NCBI GenBank assembly: GCA_913061505.1
Contig: CAJXSO010000011.1
Span: forward strand, 1-64,000
DNA from: an uncultured Lutimaribacter sp.
GTDB taxonomy: Bacteria > Pseudomonadota > Alphaproteobacteria > Rhodobacterales > Rhodobacteraceae
Length of the DNA: 64,000 bases
Direction: 5' to 3'
The notes beneath the pieces are model-generated. The model searched no databases. It worked only from the letters and a program-made list of their open reading frames with translations, and had not been told where the DNA came from. Position 1 is the stretch's first letter. Every line of letters begins with the position of its first letter. The translations under genes and the position numbers were made by a program. Below, piece by piece: positions 45,981 through 55,860 of this stretch.

Positions 45981-46886
45981 ATGACGCCTGAAATTCGCCC
46001 AACGCGCCCCGTTTTAGGGGTATTCTGGATGGTTGTGACCGGCCTGCTTTTTGTGGGCGTGACGGCGCTGGTCAAATACCTTGGCACCGATATTCCCGCA
46101 CCTCAGGCCGCCTTTATTCGCTACGCGCTGGGGCTGGTCTTTTTGCTGCCCATGATCCGCCCGATTTTGCGCGCCGATCTTAGCGCCAAGCAATGGGGCC
46201 TGTTTGCCGCGCGTGGGCTGGCGCATTCGATCGGTGTGGCGCTTTGGTTCTTTGCCATGGCGCGTATCCCGATTGCGGATGTCACAGCGATGAATTACCT
46301 GGCGCCGATTTACGTAACCATTGGTGCGGCGCTGTTTTTGGGCGAGCGGCTGGCGCTACGCCGGGTTTTGGCGGTGGTTGTGGCCCTGGTTGGGGCGTTG
46401 ATCATCTTGCGCCCGGGCTTTCGCGAGATCGGATCTGGCCATTTCGCCATGCTGGCCGCGGCGGTGGTGTTTGGTGCCTCGTATCTGCTGGCCAAGCTGC
46501 TGACCGACCAGACCAATGCGGTGATCGTGGTGGGGATGTTGTCGTTTTGGGTCACGCTGGGGCTGGCGCCGATGGCGGCCCATGTTTGGGTGACGCCAGA
46601 TCTGCACACCATATTGGTGTTGTTTGTGGTGGCCTGTTTGGCCACGGCGGGCCATTACACGATGACGCTGGCCTTTCGATCGGCGCCTTTGACGGTGACG
46701 CAACCGGTGACGTTTTTGCAGCTCGTTTGGGCGGTTAGCGTGGGCACGCTGTTTTTTGGCGAGGCGGTTGATCTCTGGGTGGTAGTTGGCGGGCTGGTTA
46801 TCTTGGGATCGGTCAGCTTTATGACTTGGCGCGAAGCGATGCTGAAACGCCAGATCACCCCGGCCATGCCAGAAACCAAGCTTTAG
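45981..46886 (+). CDS. DMT (EamA) family transporter
   Basis: A 301-residue protein with ten hydrophobic segments in two EamA repeats (about 10-140 and 155-290). It has the usual drug/metabolite-transporter features (AAFIRYALGLVFLLP; MNYLAPIYVTIGAALFLGE). The family exports amino acids, nucleobases and drugs or imports S-adenosylmethionine; substrate is not readable here. Its stop overlaps the stop of the convergent choV gene by four bases. Confidence 0.87.
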   Translation: MTPEIRPTRPVLGVFWMVVTGLLFVGVTALVKYLGTDIPAPQAAFIRYALGLVFLLPMIRPILRADLSAKQWGLFAARGLAHSIGVALWFFAMARIPIADVTAMNYLAPIYVTIGAALFLGERLALRRVLAVVVALVGALIILRPGFREIGSGHFAMLAAAVVFGASYLLAKLLTDQTNAVIVVGMLSFWVTLGLAPMAAHVWVTPDLHTILVLFVVACLATAGHYTMTLAFRSAPLTVTQPVTFLQLVWAVSVGTLFFGEAVDLWVVVGGLVILGSVSFMTWREAMLKRQITPAMPETKL

Positions 46887-47938
46887 GCGCTGTGGTCTTT
46901 GCCCGCCGCGCCGGGCTGCATAAGCCGGGCCATAACGGCATCGGCGCTGACCTGGCCCAGCACCTGCCCGTCAGGCCCCATCACCGCCAAAGGCGCGCCA
47001 TGGTCGTGCAGCGCGGCCATCACCTGGGTGATGGGCAGGCTGTGGGGCAGGGCGGTGCCACTTGGGGGCGCGCTGGCGCTAATGGGCTGCACCAAATCCG
47101 CCGCGCGCAGCACGCCCAGCGGGTTCATATGGGCCACGAAATCGGCCACATAGGCATTGGCGGGGGCGGTAAAAATTTCCTGTGGTGTGCCGCATTGAAC
47201 GATGCGCCCGCCCTCCATAATGGCGATGCGATTGCCAATTTTGAACGCCTCATCCAGATCGTGGCTGACAAAAATGATGGTGCGTTGCAGCTTTGTTTGC
47301 AGCTCTAGCAATTCGTCCTGCAGGCGGGTGCGGATGAGCGGATCGAGGGCGGAAAACGGCTCGTCCATCAGCAAGATCGGGGCGTTTGTGGCAAAGGCGC
47401 GCGCCAGGCCCACACGCTGCTGCATGCCGCCCGATAATTCGCCCACTTTGCGATCTGCCCAATCGGCCAGCCCCACCAGCGCCAATTGCGCGTTGGTGCG
47501 GTCCTCGCGCTGGGCCTTGGGCACGCCTGCCAATTCCAGCCCCAGCCATGTGTTTTCGCGCACGCTGCGCCAGGGCAACAGGCCAAATTGCTGAAACACC
47601 ATAGAGACGGTCTGTTGGCGGATCTGGCGCAAGCTGCGGGCATCGGTGTGGGTGATATCGATCATGCCCTTATCGGTGGCAATCTCGACCTTGCCGCGCA
47701 CCACCGGGTTCAGCGCGTTCACCGCCCGCAGCAGCGTGGATTTGCCCGAGCCTGACAAGCCCATCAACACCAGAATCTCGCCCGCCTCTACGCTGAGGCT
47801 GCAATCATGCACCCCCAGCACCTGGCCCGTGGCCTGCTGCACCTCGGCACGGGTTTTGCCCGCATCCATCAAGGGCAGGGCGCTGTGCGGATCCTCGCCA
47901 AAAACGATGGATACATTGTCAAAACGCACTGCGGTCAT
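46883..47938 (-). CDS. choV: Choline ABC transporter ATP-binding protein
   Basis: ATPase subunit of the choline importer. The 351-residue protein has the OpuA/ProV-type N-terminal extension, Walker A GLSGSGKST (60-68), signature LSGGMQQRVGLARAF, Walker B ILLMDEPFSALDPL and a C-terminal CBS-like domain (about 265-345) that may sense ionic strength. Flanking choW and choX identify the substrate as choline. The start overlaps the choW stop by four bases. Confidence 0.92.
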   Translation of the reverse strand: MTAVRFDNVSIVFGEDPHSALPLMDAGKTRAEVQQATGQVLGVHDCSLSVEAGEILVLMGLSGSGKSTLLRAVNALNPVVRGKVEIATDKGMIDITHTDARSLRQIRQQTVSMVFQQFGLLPWRSVRENTWLGLELAGVPKAQREDRTNAQLALVGLADWADRKVGELSGGMQQRVGLARAFATNAPILLMDEPFSALDPLIRTRLQDELLELQTKLQRTIIFVSHDLDEAFKIGNRIAIMEGGRIVQCGTPQEIFTAPANAYVADFVAHMNPLGVLRAADLVQPISASAPPSGTALPHSLPITQVMAALHDHGAPLAVMGPDGQVLGQVSADAVMARLMQPGAAGKDHSA

Positions 47939-48768
47939 TTCCGCTCGATCCTTAGCATCCGGTCCAAGATGATGGCCAAAACCACGATGACAAACCCCGA
48001 TTCAAACCCAAGCGCCGTGTTGACCTGGTTCAGCGCGCGCACAACCGGCACGCCCAGCCCATCAGCCCCCACCAGCGCCGCGATCACCACCATCGACAGC
48101 GACAGCATGATCGTCTGGTTCAGCCCTGCCATGATTTGGGGAAAGGCATAGGGCAGTTCCACCTTCCACAACAGCTGCCGCGGCGTGGCGCCAAAGGCCT
48201 GCGCGGCCTCGATCAGCGGTGTGGGGGTGGCGGTCACGCCCAAATGCGTCAGCCTTATGGGGGCGGGCAGCACGAAAATCACCGTGGCAATCAACCCCGG
48301 CACCATGCCGATGCCGAAAAAGACGATGGCAGGGATCAGATACACAAAAGTGGGCAGGGTTTGCATCAAATCCAGCACCGGGCGCATGGCGGCATATAGC
48401 CGGGGCCGGTGGGCGGCCATGATGCCGATGGGCACGCCAAGCCCCATGCACACAACACAGGCCGATAAAACCAGTGTCAGGCTTTCGGTGGTTTCCTCCC
48501 AATAGCCCTGGTTGAGGATAAACAAAAACCCGCACCCCACCAAGGCCGCGGCCCGCCAGCTGCGCTGCAACCCATAGGCCAGCGCCATGAAAAGGGCGAT
48601 AATGGCCAGGGGCGGTGGCGCCTGGAGCAGCCATAAAATGGCCTCGATCATCGCCTCTAGCGTGTCTGACAGGGCATCAAATGCAAACGAGAAGTTGCCC
48701 TGCAGCCAGTCAAACAGCGTGCGGGCCCATTTGCCGATGGGAATTTTGTGCTGGGTCAGCCACTCCAT
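47935..48768 (-). CDS. choW: Choline ABC transporter permease
   Basis: A 277-residue inner-membrane permease of the ProW type. It has seven or so hydrophobic segments and the cytoplasmic EAA-like loop EAAQAFGATPRQLLWKVELP (about 200-220) that contacts the ATPase. It overlaps choV by four bases and lies 71 bases after choX; the gap contains a strong hairpin. Confidence 0.92.
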   Translation of the reverse strand: MEWLTQHKIPIGKWARTLFDWLQGNFSFAFDALSDTLEAMIEAILWLLQAPPPLAIIALFMALAYGLQRSWRAAALVGCGFLFILNQGYWEETTESLTLVLSACVVCMGLGVPIGIMAAHRPRLYAAMRPVLDLMQTLPTFVYLIPAIVFFGIGMVPGLIATVIFVLPAPIRLTHLGVTATPTPLIEAAQAFGATPRQLLWKVELPYAFPQIMAGLNQTIMLSLSMVVIAALVGADGLGVPVVRALNQVNTALGFESGFVIVVLAIILDRMLRIERK

Positions 48769-48792
48769 CCGGGCCCCCTATCTTGTGTCAGG

Positions 48793-48830
48793 GGCTGGCC
48801 CGGCGCGCCCTGTGGCAGCGCGGGCCAGCC
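48793..48830 (-). other. Hairpin between choX and choW
   Basis: GGCTGGCCCG and CGGGCCAGCC form a perfect 10-base stem around an 18-base loop. No T-run follows. Such hairpins protect the upstream part of the message and raise the level of the binding protein over the permease. Confidence 0.6.
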
Positions 48831-48839
48831 TGTGGCCTA

Positions 48840-49763
48840 TCAAAGGCCCAATGCGGCCCGGGCGGCGGCCAGCGCATCGCCACCGTCTTTGGTGGTGACG
48901 CCGTCTAGCCAGGCGTTCAGCACCGTTGGGTTGGCCTTCAGCCAGGCGCTGGCTGCATCGGCAGGCTCGGTGCCATCGTTCAGGATCGCGCCCATGATTT
49001 CGTTTTCCATGGCCAGCGTGAATTCAAGATTGCCCAGCAATTTGCCCACATTCGGGCATTCGCTGACATAGCCCTGGCGGGTGTTGGTAAACACCTGCGC
49101 ACCGCCCAGGTTGGGGCCAAACCAATCGTCGCCCCCGGTCAGGTAGGACATCTGGAAATTGGCGTTCATCGGGTGCGGCTCCCAGCCCAGAAAGACCACC
49201 GGTTCGCCCTTGCGATCGGCGCGGGCCACCTGTGCCAGCATCCCCTGTTCCGAGCTTTCAACCACCTCGAACCCGGCCAAGCCAAAGGCGTTGTCTGCGA
49301 TCATATCCATGATCAGGCGGTTGCCATCATTGCCCGGCTCGATGCCATAGATCTTGCCTTCCAGCGCGTCTTTATGGGTGGCGATATCGGCAAAATCCTT
49401 GATGCCCAGATCGCTGGCTGCCTTGTTCACTGACAGCGTATATTTGGCGCCATCCAGGTTCATCCGCACGGTTTCTACGGTGCCGGCATCGCGATAGGGG
49501 GCGATATCGGCCTCCATCGTTGGCATCCAGTTGCCCAAGAACACGTCGATATCGCCATTTGCCATCGAGGTATATGTGACGGGCACCGACAACACCTTGA
49601 TATCTGTCTCATAGCCCAGTGCCTGCAGCACGGTTGTTGTGGCGGCGGTGGTGGCGGTGATATCCGTCCAGCCGACATCCGAGAAACGCACAGTGCCACA
49701 ATCGGCCAGGGCGGGGCTGGCGGCCAAAAGCGCCAGTGCGGAAAGGGTGGATTTAAAGGTCAT
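48840..49763 (-). CDS. choX: Choline-binding periplasmic protein
   Basis: A 307-residue substrate-binding protein with a signal peptide (1-20, ending SPALA before DCGTV). Aromatic residues that box the choline headgroup in ChoX relatives are visible: Trp in DVGWTDI, Trp in LGNWMPTME, Tyr in AKYTLSV and Trp in FLGWEPHPMN. It is the first gene of choXWV and faces betI across a 103-base promoter region with a BetI-type operator. Confidence 0.93.
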   Translation of the reverse strand: MTFKSTLSALALLAASPALADCGTVRFSDVGWTDITATTAATTTVLQALGYETDIKVLSVPVTYTSMANGDIDVFLGNWMPTMEADIAPYRDAGTVETVRMNLDGAKYTLSVNKAASDLGIKDFADIATHKDALEGKIYGIEPGNDGNRLIMDMIADNAFGLAGFEVVESSEQGMLAQVARADRKGEPVVFLGWEPHPMNANFQMSYLTGGDDWFGPNLGGAQVFTNTRQGYVSECPNVGKLLGNLEFTLAMENEIMGAILNDGTEPADAASAWLKANPTVLNAWLDGVTTKDGGDALAAARAALGL

Positions 49764-49804
49764 CGATTACTCTCCCTGTTTTTTGTTCCATCATCTGTTT
49801 ATTG

Positions 49805-49818
49805 ATTGACGAGTCAAT
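49805..49818. promoter_or_regulatory. BetI-type operator
   Basis: ATTGAC-GA-GTCAAT is a perfect 14-base inverted repeat midway between the choX and betI starts. It matches the ATTGA...TCAAT pattern of BetI operators. BetI lets go when choline binds, so both uptake and oxidation genes would be induced together. Confidence 0.7.
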
Positions 49819-49866
49819 AAAAAGATCTTTAGCGTGCAAATCTACCTTGGACCTTCGAGAAGCCCG

Positions 49867-50448
49867 ATGCCCAAACTTGGAATGGAGCCTATACGCCGAG
49901 ATGCCTTGGTGAAAGCGACGATTGCAGAAATCGGCGCAATTGGCACATTGGATGTGACGGTCAGCAAGATTGCGCGCAGGGCGGGCATGTCTTCGGCGCT
50001 GGCGCATCACTATTTTGGCGGGAAAGAGCAAATCTTGGTGGCCGCCATGCGCTATACCATGGGCGTTTACGCAGCCGAGGTGCGCGGTGCGCTGTCTATG
50101 GCTGCCACCCCCCAGGCGCGGATCGAGGCGATTGTGCGCGCCTCGTTCAGCCCGCGCAATTTTCGCCGCGACACGGTTGCGGCCTGGATGAATTTTTACG
50201 TGCTGGCCCAAGTCGCCCCCGAGGCGCGGCGCCTGTTGATGGTGTATCAACGCCGCTTGCGCGCCAATCTTTGCTATAATCTGCGCCCCATGGTGGGCGC
50301 GCGCGCCGTGGCGGTGGCCAACCGCATCGCCTCGTTGATCGATGGGGTGTATTTGCAGCAATCGCTGGGCCGCGACATGCCCGATCATGAAAAAGCCGTA
50401 GACGAAGTATTGGGCTATTTTGCCCTAGAGCTGGAAAAGAGCCACTGA
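49867..50448 (+). CDS. betI: Choline-responsive repressor BetI
   Basis: A 193-residue TetR-family repressor. It has the BetI N-terminus MPKLGMEPIRRDALV, the helix-turn-helix at about 28-52 (TVSKIARRAGMSSALAHHYF) and a ligand domain with WMNFYVLAQVAPEARRL. It represses the choline-to-betaine genes and is released by choline. The start is the ATG with the conserved MPKLGMEPIRR; the ribosome site is weak. Its stop overlaps betC by one base. Confidence 0.93.
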   Translation: MPKLGMEPIRRDALVKATIAEIGAIGTLDVTVSKIARRAGMSSALAHHYFGGKEQILVAAMRYTMGVYAAEVRGALSMAATPQARIEAIVRASFSPRNFRRDTVAAWMNFYVLAQVAPEARRLLMVYQRRLRANLCYNLRPMVGARAVAVANRIASLIDGVYLQQSLGRDMPDHEKAVDEVLGYFALELEKSH

Positions 50449-51962
50449 TGCCTGCACCCAACATCCTGATTTTTATGGTCGATCAGCTGAACGGCACGCT
50501 GTTTCCCGATGGCCCGGTTGACTGGCTGCATGTGCCAAACCTGCGCCAGCTGGCGGCGCGCTCGACCCGGTTTGCCAATGCCTATACCGCCTCGCCGCTT
50601 TGTGCGCCTGGGCGGGCTGCGTTTATGTCGGGGCAATTGCCCAGCCAAACGGGTGTTTATGATAACGCCGCTGAATTCGCCTCTAGCATCCCCACCTATG
50701 CCCACCATCTGCGGCGGGCGGGCTATCAAACCTGCCTGTCGGGCAAGATGCATTTCGTTGGCCCCGATCAGCTGCACGGCTTTGAAGAGCGGCTGACAAC
50801 CGATATCTATCCGCCCGATTTTGGCTGGACACCCGATTACCGCAAACCCGGCGAGCGTATCGATTGGTGGTATCACAACATGGGCTCTGTCACCGGGGCG
50901 GGGGTGGCGGAAATCACCAATCAGTTGGAATATGACGACGAGGTCGCCTATCACGCCCGCGCGCGCATCTACGATTATGCCCGCGGTGCTGATGCCCGGC
51001 CATGGTGTATGACCGTGTCCTTTACCCACCCGCACGACCCCTATGTAGCGCGGCGCAAATACTGGGACCTCTACGAGGATTGCGCCCATCTGAACCCGCA
51101 GGTGCCTGCCTTTGATTATGATCAGCACGATCCGCATGCCCAACGCATTTTTGATGCAAATGATTGGCGCAACTACACACTGAGCGATGACATGGTGCGC
51201 CGGGCGCGCCGGGCCTATTTTGCCAATATCTCGTATCTCGATGACAAGATTGGCGAAATTCTGCAGGTGCTGCGCGATACCCGGCAAGAGGATAACACCA
51301 TCATCCTGTTTGCCTCGGATCATGGCGATATGCTGGGCGAGCGCGGGCTTTGGTATAAGATGTGCTTTTTCGAAGGCTCGGCCCGGGTGCCGATGATGAT
51401 TTCTGCCCCGCAAATGCAGCCCGGTTTGGTGACTGTTCCGGTGTCCAATATCGATGTTTGCCCCACATTATGCCACCTGGCGGGCGTCAGCATGACCGAG
51501 GTGATGCCCTGGACCAGCGGCGAAAGCCTGGTGCCCCTGGGGCAGGGCGGCACGCGCCAAAGCCCGGTTGCCATGGAATATGCCGCCGAAGCCAGCTATT
51601 CGCCGCTGGTCTGCCTGCGTCAGGGGGCGTGGAAATACACCAATTGCGCGCTAGATCCCGAACAGCTGTTCAATCTGGAAACCGACCCGCACGAGCTGGA
51701 TAACCTGGCAGAAAACCCCGCCCATGCCGCCACGCTGGAACAGTTTCGCATCATGGCCGCGCAGCGCTGGGATCTGGAACGTTTCGACGCCGAAGTGCGC
51801 CAAAGCCAGGCGCGCCGCTGGGTGGTCTACGAGGCGCTGCGCAAGGGCGGGCATTTCCCGTGGGATTACCAGCCGTTGCAAAAAGCATCCGAGCGCTACA
51901 TGCGCAACCACATGGATTTGAACGTGCTCGAGGAAAGCAAGCGCTTTCCCCGGGGCGAATAA
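50448..51962 (+). CDS. betC: Choline-sulfatase
   Basis: BetC hydrolyses choline-O-sulfate to choline and sulfate. The 504-residue sulfatase has the metal Asp (D12 in MVDQLNG), the formylglycine motif C52-A-P54-G-R56 (SPLCAPGRAAFMSG), GKMHFVGPDQLHGF and the second metal site FASDHGDMLGERGLW. It needs a maturase to convert C52; none is in this window. Position within betI-betC-GST-betB-betA confirms the substrate. Confidence 0.94.
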   Translation: MPAPNILIFMVDQLNGTLFPDGPVDWLHVPNLRQLAARSTRFANAYTASPLCAPGRAAFMSGQLPSQTGVYDNAAEFASSIPTYAHHLRRAGYQTCLSGKMHFVGPDQLHGFEERLTTDIYPPDFGWTPDYRKPGERIDWWYHNMGSVTGAGVAEITNQLEYDDEVAYHARARIYDYARGADARPWCMTVSFTHPHDPYVARRKYWDLYEDCAHLNPQVPAFDYDQHDPHAQRIFDANDWRNYTLSDDMVRRARRAYFANISYLDDKIGEILQVLRDTRQEDNTIILFASDHGDMLGERGLWYKMCFFEGSARVPMMISAPQMQPGLVTVPVSNIDVCPTLCHLAGVSMTEVMPWTSGESLVPLGQGGTRQSPVAMEYAAEASYSPLVCLRQGAWKYTNCALDPEQLFNLETDPHELDNLAENPAHAATLEQFRIMAAQRWDLERFDAEVRQSQARRWVVYEALRKGGHFPWDYQPLQKASERYMRNHMDLNVLEESKRFPRGE

Positions 51963-51974
51963 AGGGGCTTTGGG

Positions 51975-52628
51975 ATGATCACTGTTTATGGGCGGGCGAC
52001 CTCGTCGAATGTGCAAATCGTGATGTGGACTTTGGCCGAACTTGGGCTGGCTCACACCCGGCTGGATTATGGCGATAGCTACGGGGGCACCAAAACGCCT
52101 GAATATCTGGCGATGAACCCGATGGGGCTGGTGCCCTGCCTGCGCGATGGCGATGTAACCCTGTTTGAAAGCGCGGCCATCCACCGCTATCTTTGCGCGC
52201 GCTACGCACAGGCGCCGTTTTGGCCCGCAGATCTGGGCCAGCGCGCGGCGCTGGATTGTTGGGCCGAATGGGTGAAAACCAGCTTTATGCCCGCGCTTTT
52301 GACCGGGCTTTTCTACCCGCTGGTGCGCCGCGATCCCGCAACCGTCACCGCAGACGAGCTGGCCCGGGGGGCTGCGGAAATGGCGCGTTTGGCCACAATG
52401 CTGGATGCGCGGCTGGGGCAGGGCCCTTGGCTGGGGGGCGAGGAATTCAGCTTTGCCGATATCTTGGCCGGTCACGGGCTTTATCGCTATTTCACCCTGC
52501 CGTTCGAGCGCCAAGACCTGCCCGCACTGGCCGCCTATTACCAGCGCCTGCGCACCCGCCCGGCCTATCTGGACCATGTCTGCGTGTCATATGAACCGCT
52601 ACGCTTTAAACCCGAGGACAAGAAATGA
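51975..52628 (+). CDS. Glutathione S-transferase within the bet operon
   Basis: A 217-residue GST: thioredoxin-like domain (1-80; [40 protein letters not shown]) and a helical C-terminal domain ([16 protein letters not shown]). It starts 12 bases after betC and overlaps betB by four bases (ATGA), so it is translationally coupled to betaine-aldehyde dehydrogenase. GSTs are not part of the standard bet set. It may remove a reactive aldehyde adduct or deal with thiol stress; no substrate can be assigned. Confidence 0.85.
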   Translation: MITVYGRATSSNVQIVMWTLAELGLAHTRLDYGDSYGGTKTPEYLAMNPMGLVPCLRDGDVTLFESAAIHRYLCARYAQAPFWPADLGQRAALDCWAEWVKTSFMPALLTGLFYPLVRRDPATVTADELARGAAEMARLATMLDARLGQGPWLGGEEFSFADILAGHGLYRYFTLPFERQDLPALAAYYQRLRTRPAYLDHVCVSYEPLRFKPEDKK

Positions 52629-54079
52629 AAGCACAGCCCACCGCCAGCCATTTCATCAATGGCCGCTATGTCGAGGATAAAGCCGGGGCAGAAATGCCCG
52701 TCTATTACCCCGCCACAGGCGAGGTGATTGCCGTGGTGCACGAGGCAACGCCGGCCATTATCGATCAGGCGCTTTCCAGTGCAAAAGCAGCCCAGGCGCA
52801 ATGGGCGGCCATGTCGGGCACCGAACGGGGGCGTATCTTGCGCCGGGCAGCTGATATCATGCGCGCGCGCAATCACGATCTGTCGGTTCTCGAAACGCTG
52901 GATACGGGCAAGCCCTATCAGGAAACCAGCGTGGTCGATGCCACCTCGGGGGCGGATGCGCTAGAATATTTCGGCGGTTTGGCGGGCAGTTTGACGGGGC
53001 AGCATATACGCCTGCCCGATGGCAACTGGGCCTATACGATCCGCGAGGCGCTGGGCGTGTGCGTGGGCATTGGGGCGTGGAACTACCCCACCCAGATCGC
53101 CTGCTGGAAGGGCGCGCCGGCCCTGGCCTGTGGCAATGCGATGGTGTTCAAACCATCCGAGACCACGCCGCTATGCGCGCTGAAAGTGGCAGAAATCCTG
53201 CACGAGGCAGGCTTGCCCGCGGGGCTTTACAACGTGATCCAGGGGCGCGGTGGCGTGGGGGCACCGCTGGTTGCTGATGCGCGGGTGAACAAGGTGTCGC
53301 TGACAGGCTCGGTGCCCACGGGGCGCAAAGTATATGCCGCAGCCGCCGATGGCATGAAACATGTCACGATGGAGCTGGGTGGAAAATCGCCCCTAATCAT
53401 TTTCGATGATGCCGATCTGGAAAGCGCGGTGTCGGGTGCGATCTTGGGCAATTTCTATTCCTCGGGGCAGGTCTGTTCCAACGGCACGCGGGTCTTTGTG
53501 CAAAAGGGCATCAAGCAGGCGTTTTTGGCCCGCCTCAGCGAAAGGCTGCAAAACGCGCTTATTGGCGATCCGATGGACCCGGCCACCAATTTCGGCCCCA
53601 TGGTCAGCGAGGGGCAGCTGCAAATCGTGCTGAATTACATCGCCAAAGGCCAGGACGAGGGCGCGCGGCTGGTCTGCGGCGGGCAGCGGCTGGATAAGCC
53701 CGGCTATTGGATCACGCCCGCGGTGTTTGCCGATGTGACAGATAGCATGGCCATCGCGCGCGAGGAAATTTTCGGCCCTGTCATGTCGGTTCTGGATTTT
53801 GACACCGAGGCCGAGGCGCTGGCGCGCGCCAATGACACCGAATTTGGGCTGGCCGCTGGGGTTTTCACCAATGACCTGCAGCGCGCCCATCGCGTGGCCG
53901 AAGGGTTCGAGGCAGGCACCTGCTATATCAACACCTACAATGATGCGCCCGTCGAGGTGCCGTTTGGCGGCTCGAAAATGTCGGGTGTGGGGCGTGAAAA
54001 CTCGGCCGCTGCGATCGAGCATTACAGCCAGCTGAAATCGGTTTTCGTGCGCATGGGGGCGCTAGAGGCGCCGTTCTAG
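52625..54079 (+). CDS. betB: Betaine-aldehyde dehydrogenase
   Basis: BetB oxidises betaine aldehyde to glycine betaine with NAD(P)+. The 484-residue ALDH has the cofactor helix [10 protein letters not shown], the general base Glu in [13 protein letters not shown] (about 250) and the catalytic Cys in [14 protein letters not shown] (about 284). The [18 protein letters not shown] segment is typical of BetB. It overlaps the GST gene by ATGA and precedes betA by 34 bases. Confidence 0.94.
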   Translation: MKAQPTASHFINGRYVEDKAGAEMPVYYPATGEVIAVVHEATPAIIDQALSSAKAAQAQWAAMSGTERGRILRRAADIMRARNHDLSVLETLDTGKPYQETSVVDATSGADALEYFGGLAGSLTGQHIRLPDGNWAYTIREALGVCVGIGAWNYPTQIACWKGAPALACGNAMVFKPSETTPLCALKVAEILHEAGLPAGLYNVIQGRGGVGAPLVADARVNKVSLTGSVPTGRKVYAAAADGMKHVTMELGGKSPLIIFDDADLESAVSGAILGNFYSSGQVCSNGTRVFVQKGIKQAFLARLSERLQNALIGDPMDPATNFGPMVSEGQLQIVLNYIAKGQDEGARLVCGGQRLDKPGYWITPAVFADVTDSMAIAREEIFGPVMSVLDFDTEAEALARANDTEFGLAAGVFTNDLQRAHRVAEGFEAGTCYINTYNDAPVEVPFGGSKMSGVGRENSAAAIEHYSQLKSVFVRMGALEAPF

Positions 54080-54113
54080 GCAAGGGGCTGCAGCAGGCCA
54101 GATAGGAAAAGAC

Positions 54114-55772
54114 ATGCAAGCGGAATTCGTGATTGTTGGGGCAGGCAGCGCAGGCTGTGCCATGGCCTATAGGCTGGCCATGGCGGGCGCCAAGGTGATT
54201 GTGATCGAACATGGCGGCAGCGATGCGGGGCCATTGATACAAATGCCGGGCGCCTTGTCTTACCCGATGAACATGAAAATGTATGACTGGGGCTATCGTA
54301 CCGAACCCGAGCCGCATTTGGGCGGGCGCCGGCTGGCGTGCCCCCGTGGCAAGGTGATTGGCGGCTCGTCCTCGATCAATGGCATGATCTATGTGCGCGG
54401 CCATGCCCGCGATTTTGACCATTGGCGCGATCAAGGGGCCGATGGCTGGGGCTATGCCGATGTGCTGCCCTATTACAAGCGCATGGAAGATTGGCACGAT
54501 GGCGGCCATGGCGGCGATGCGGGCTGGCGCGGGCAGGGCGGCCCGCTGCATGTGACCCGCGGCAAGCGTGATAACCCCTTGGTGCAGGCCTTTGTGCAGG
54601 CCGGGGCCGAGGCGGGCTATCCGGTGACGGGCGATTATAACGGCCAGCAGCAAGAGGGGTTTGGCCCCTTTGACATGACGGTTTGGAAGGGGCGGCGCTG
54701 GTCGGCCGCCAGCGCCTATTTGAAACCGGCCTTGGCCACGGGCAATTGCACGCTGGTGCGTGCCTTGGCCCAGCGTGTGGTGATCGATCAGGGCCGCGCA
54801 ACGGGCGTCGAGGTGCTGCGCAACGGCGCCCGTCAGGTGATTTCCGCCACGCGCGAGGTGGTCTTGGCGGCCTCGTCGCTGAATTCGCCCAAGCTGCTGA
54901 TGCTGTCGGGCATTGGCCCTGCGGCGCATTTGGCAGACCATGGCATCGATGTGGTGGCAGACCGCCCCGGCGTGGGCCAAAACCTGCAAGACCATCTAGA
55001 GCTTTACATCCAGATGGCGGCCAGCCAGCCGGTGTCATTGTTCAAATACTGGAACATTTTTGGCAAGGCATGGGTGGGGCTGCAATGGCTTTTGGCCAAG
55101 CGCGGGCCGGGGGCCTCGAACCAGTTTGAAAGCGCGGCTTTCATCCGCTCGCAGGCGGGGGTGGATTACCCCGATATTCAATATCATTTCCTGCCCATCG
55201 CCGTGCGCTACGATGGCCAGGCCGCCGCCGAGGGGCATGGGTTTCAGGCCCATGTTGGGCCCATGCGGGCGAAATCGCGCGGCACGGTCAGCCTGCGCAG
55301 CGCCGATCCCGGTGCCGATCCGGTGATCCGGTTTAACTACATGTCAGATCCGCAAGATTGGGAAGATTTCCGCCGCTGCATCCGCCTGACCCGCGAGATA
55401 TTTGCCCAGCCCGCCTTTGCCCCCTACGTGCGCCACGAAATCCAGCCCGGGGCGCAGGCGCAAAGCGATGAAGCGCTTGATGCGTTTATCCGCGATCATG
55501 CCGAAAGCGCCTATCACCCCTGTGGCACCTGCCGCATGGGGCGCGCCGATGACCCCACAGCGGTTGTTGACCCGCAGGCGCGGGTGATCGGGGTGCAGGG
55601 GCTGCGGGTGGCAGATAGCTCGATTTTTCCACGTATCACCAATGGCAATTTGAATGCGCCATCGATTATGGTGGGTGAAAAGGTCAGCGATTTGTTGCTG
55701 GGCCGCGATCCGCTGGCGCCTGATAATGCGCAACCTTGGATCAACCCAAACTGGCAAGTGTCGCAGCGCTAG
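54114..55772 (+). CDS. betA: Choline dehydrogenase
   Basis: BetA is a GMC-family flavoprotein at the membrane that oxidises choline to betaine aldehyde. The 552-residue protein has the FAD motif [15 protein letters not shown] (about 7-21), the GMC signature region [18 protein letters not shown] (about 80-97) and the catalytic His in [11 protein letters not shown] (about 463). It is the last gene of the bet operon. A short AT-rich gap with TTAA motifs follows. Confidence 0.94.
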   Translation: MQAEFVIVGAGSAGCAMAYRLAMAGAKVIVIEHGGSDAGPLIQMPGALSYPMNMKMYDWGYRTEPEPHLGGRRLACPRGKVIGGSSSINGMIYVRGHARDFDHWRDQGADGWGYADVLPYYKRMEDWHDGGHGGDAGWRGQGGPLHVTRGKRDNPLVQAFVQAGAEAGYPVTGDYNGQQQEGFGPFDMTVWKGRRWSAASAYLKPALATGNCTLVRALAQRVVIDQGRATGVEVLRNGARQVISATREVVLAASSLNSPKLLMLSGIGPAAHLADHGIDVVADRPGVGQNLQDHLELYIQMAASQPVSLFKYWNIFGKAWVGLQWLLAKRGPGASNQFESAAFIRSQAGVDYPDIQYHFLPIAVRYDGQAAAEGHGFQAHVGPMRAKSRGTVSLRSADPGADPVIRFNYMSDPQDWEDFRRCIRLTREIFAQPAFAPYVRHEIQPGAQAQSDEALDAFIRDHAESAYHPCGTCRMGRADDPTAVVDPQARVIGVQGLRVADSSIFPRITNGNLNAPSIMVGEKVSDLLLGRDPLAPDNAQPWINPNWQVSQR

Positions 55773-55845
55773 GGCGTAAGGCGCGTTAAGAAATTTTAAC
55801 CACCGCGGCAAAGCTTGGTTGATTTTCGGGGCATAGGATCCGAAA

Positions 55846-55860
55846 TTAACCAAATGTTAA
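55846..55860 (+). promoter_or_regulatory. CtrA-like site at the thermonuclease gene start
   Basis: TTAACCAAATGTTAA is an exact TTAA-N7-TTAA match to the CtrA consensus and overlaps the start codon of the next gene. A near match, TTAA-N6-TTAA, lies at 55786-55799. Binding by CtrA is inference. Confidence 0.35.
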
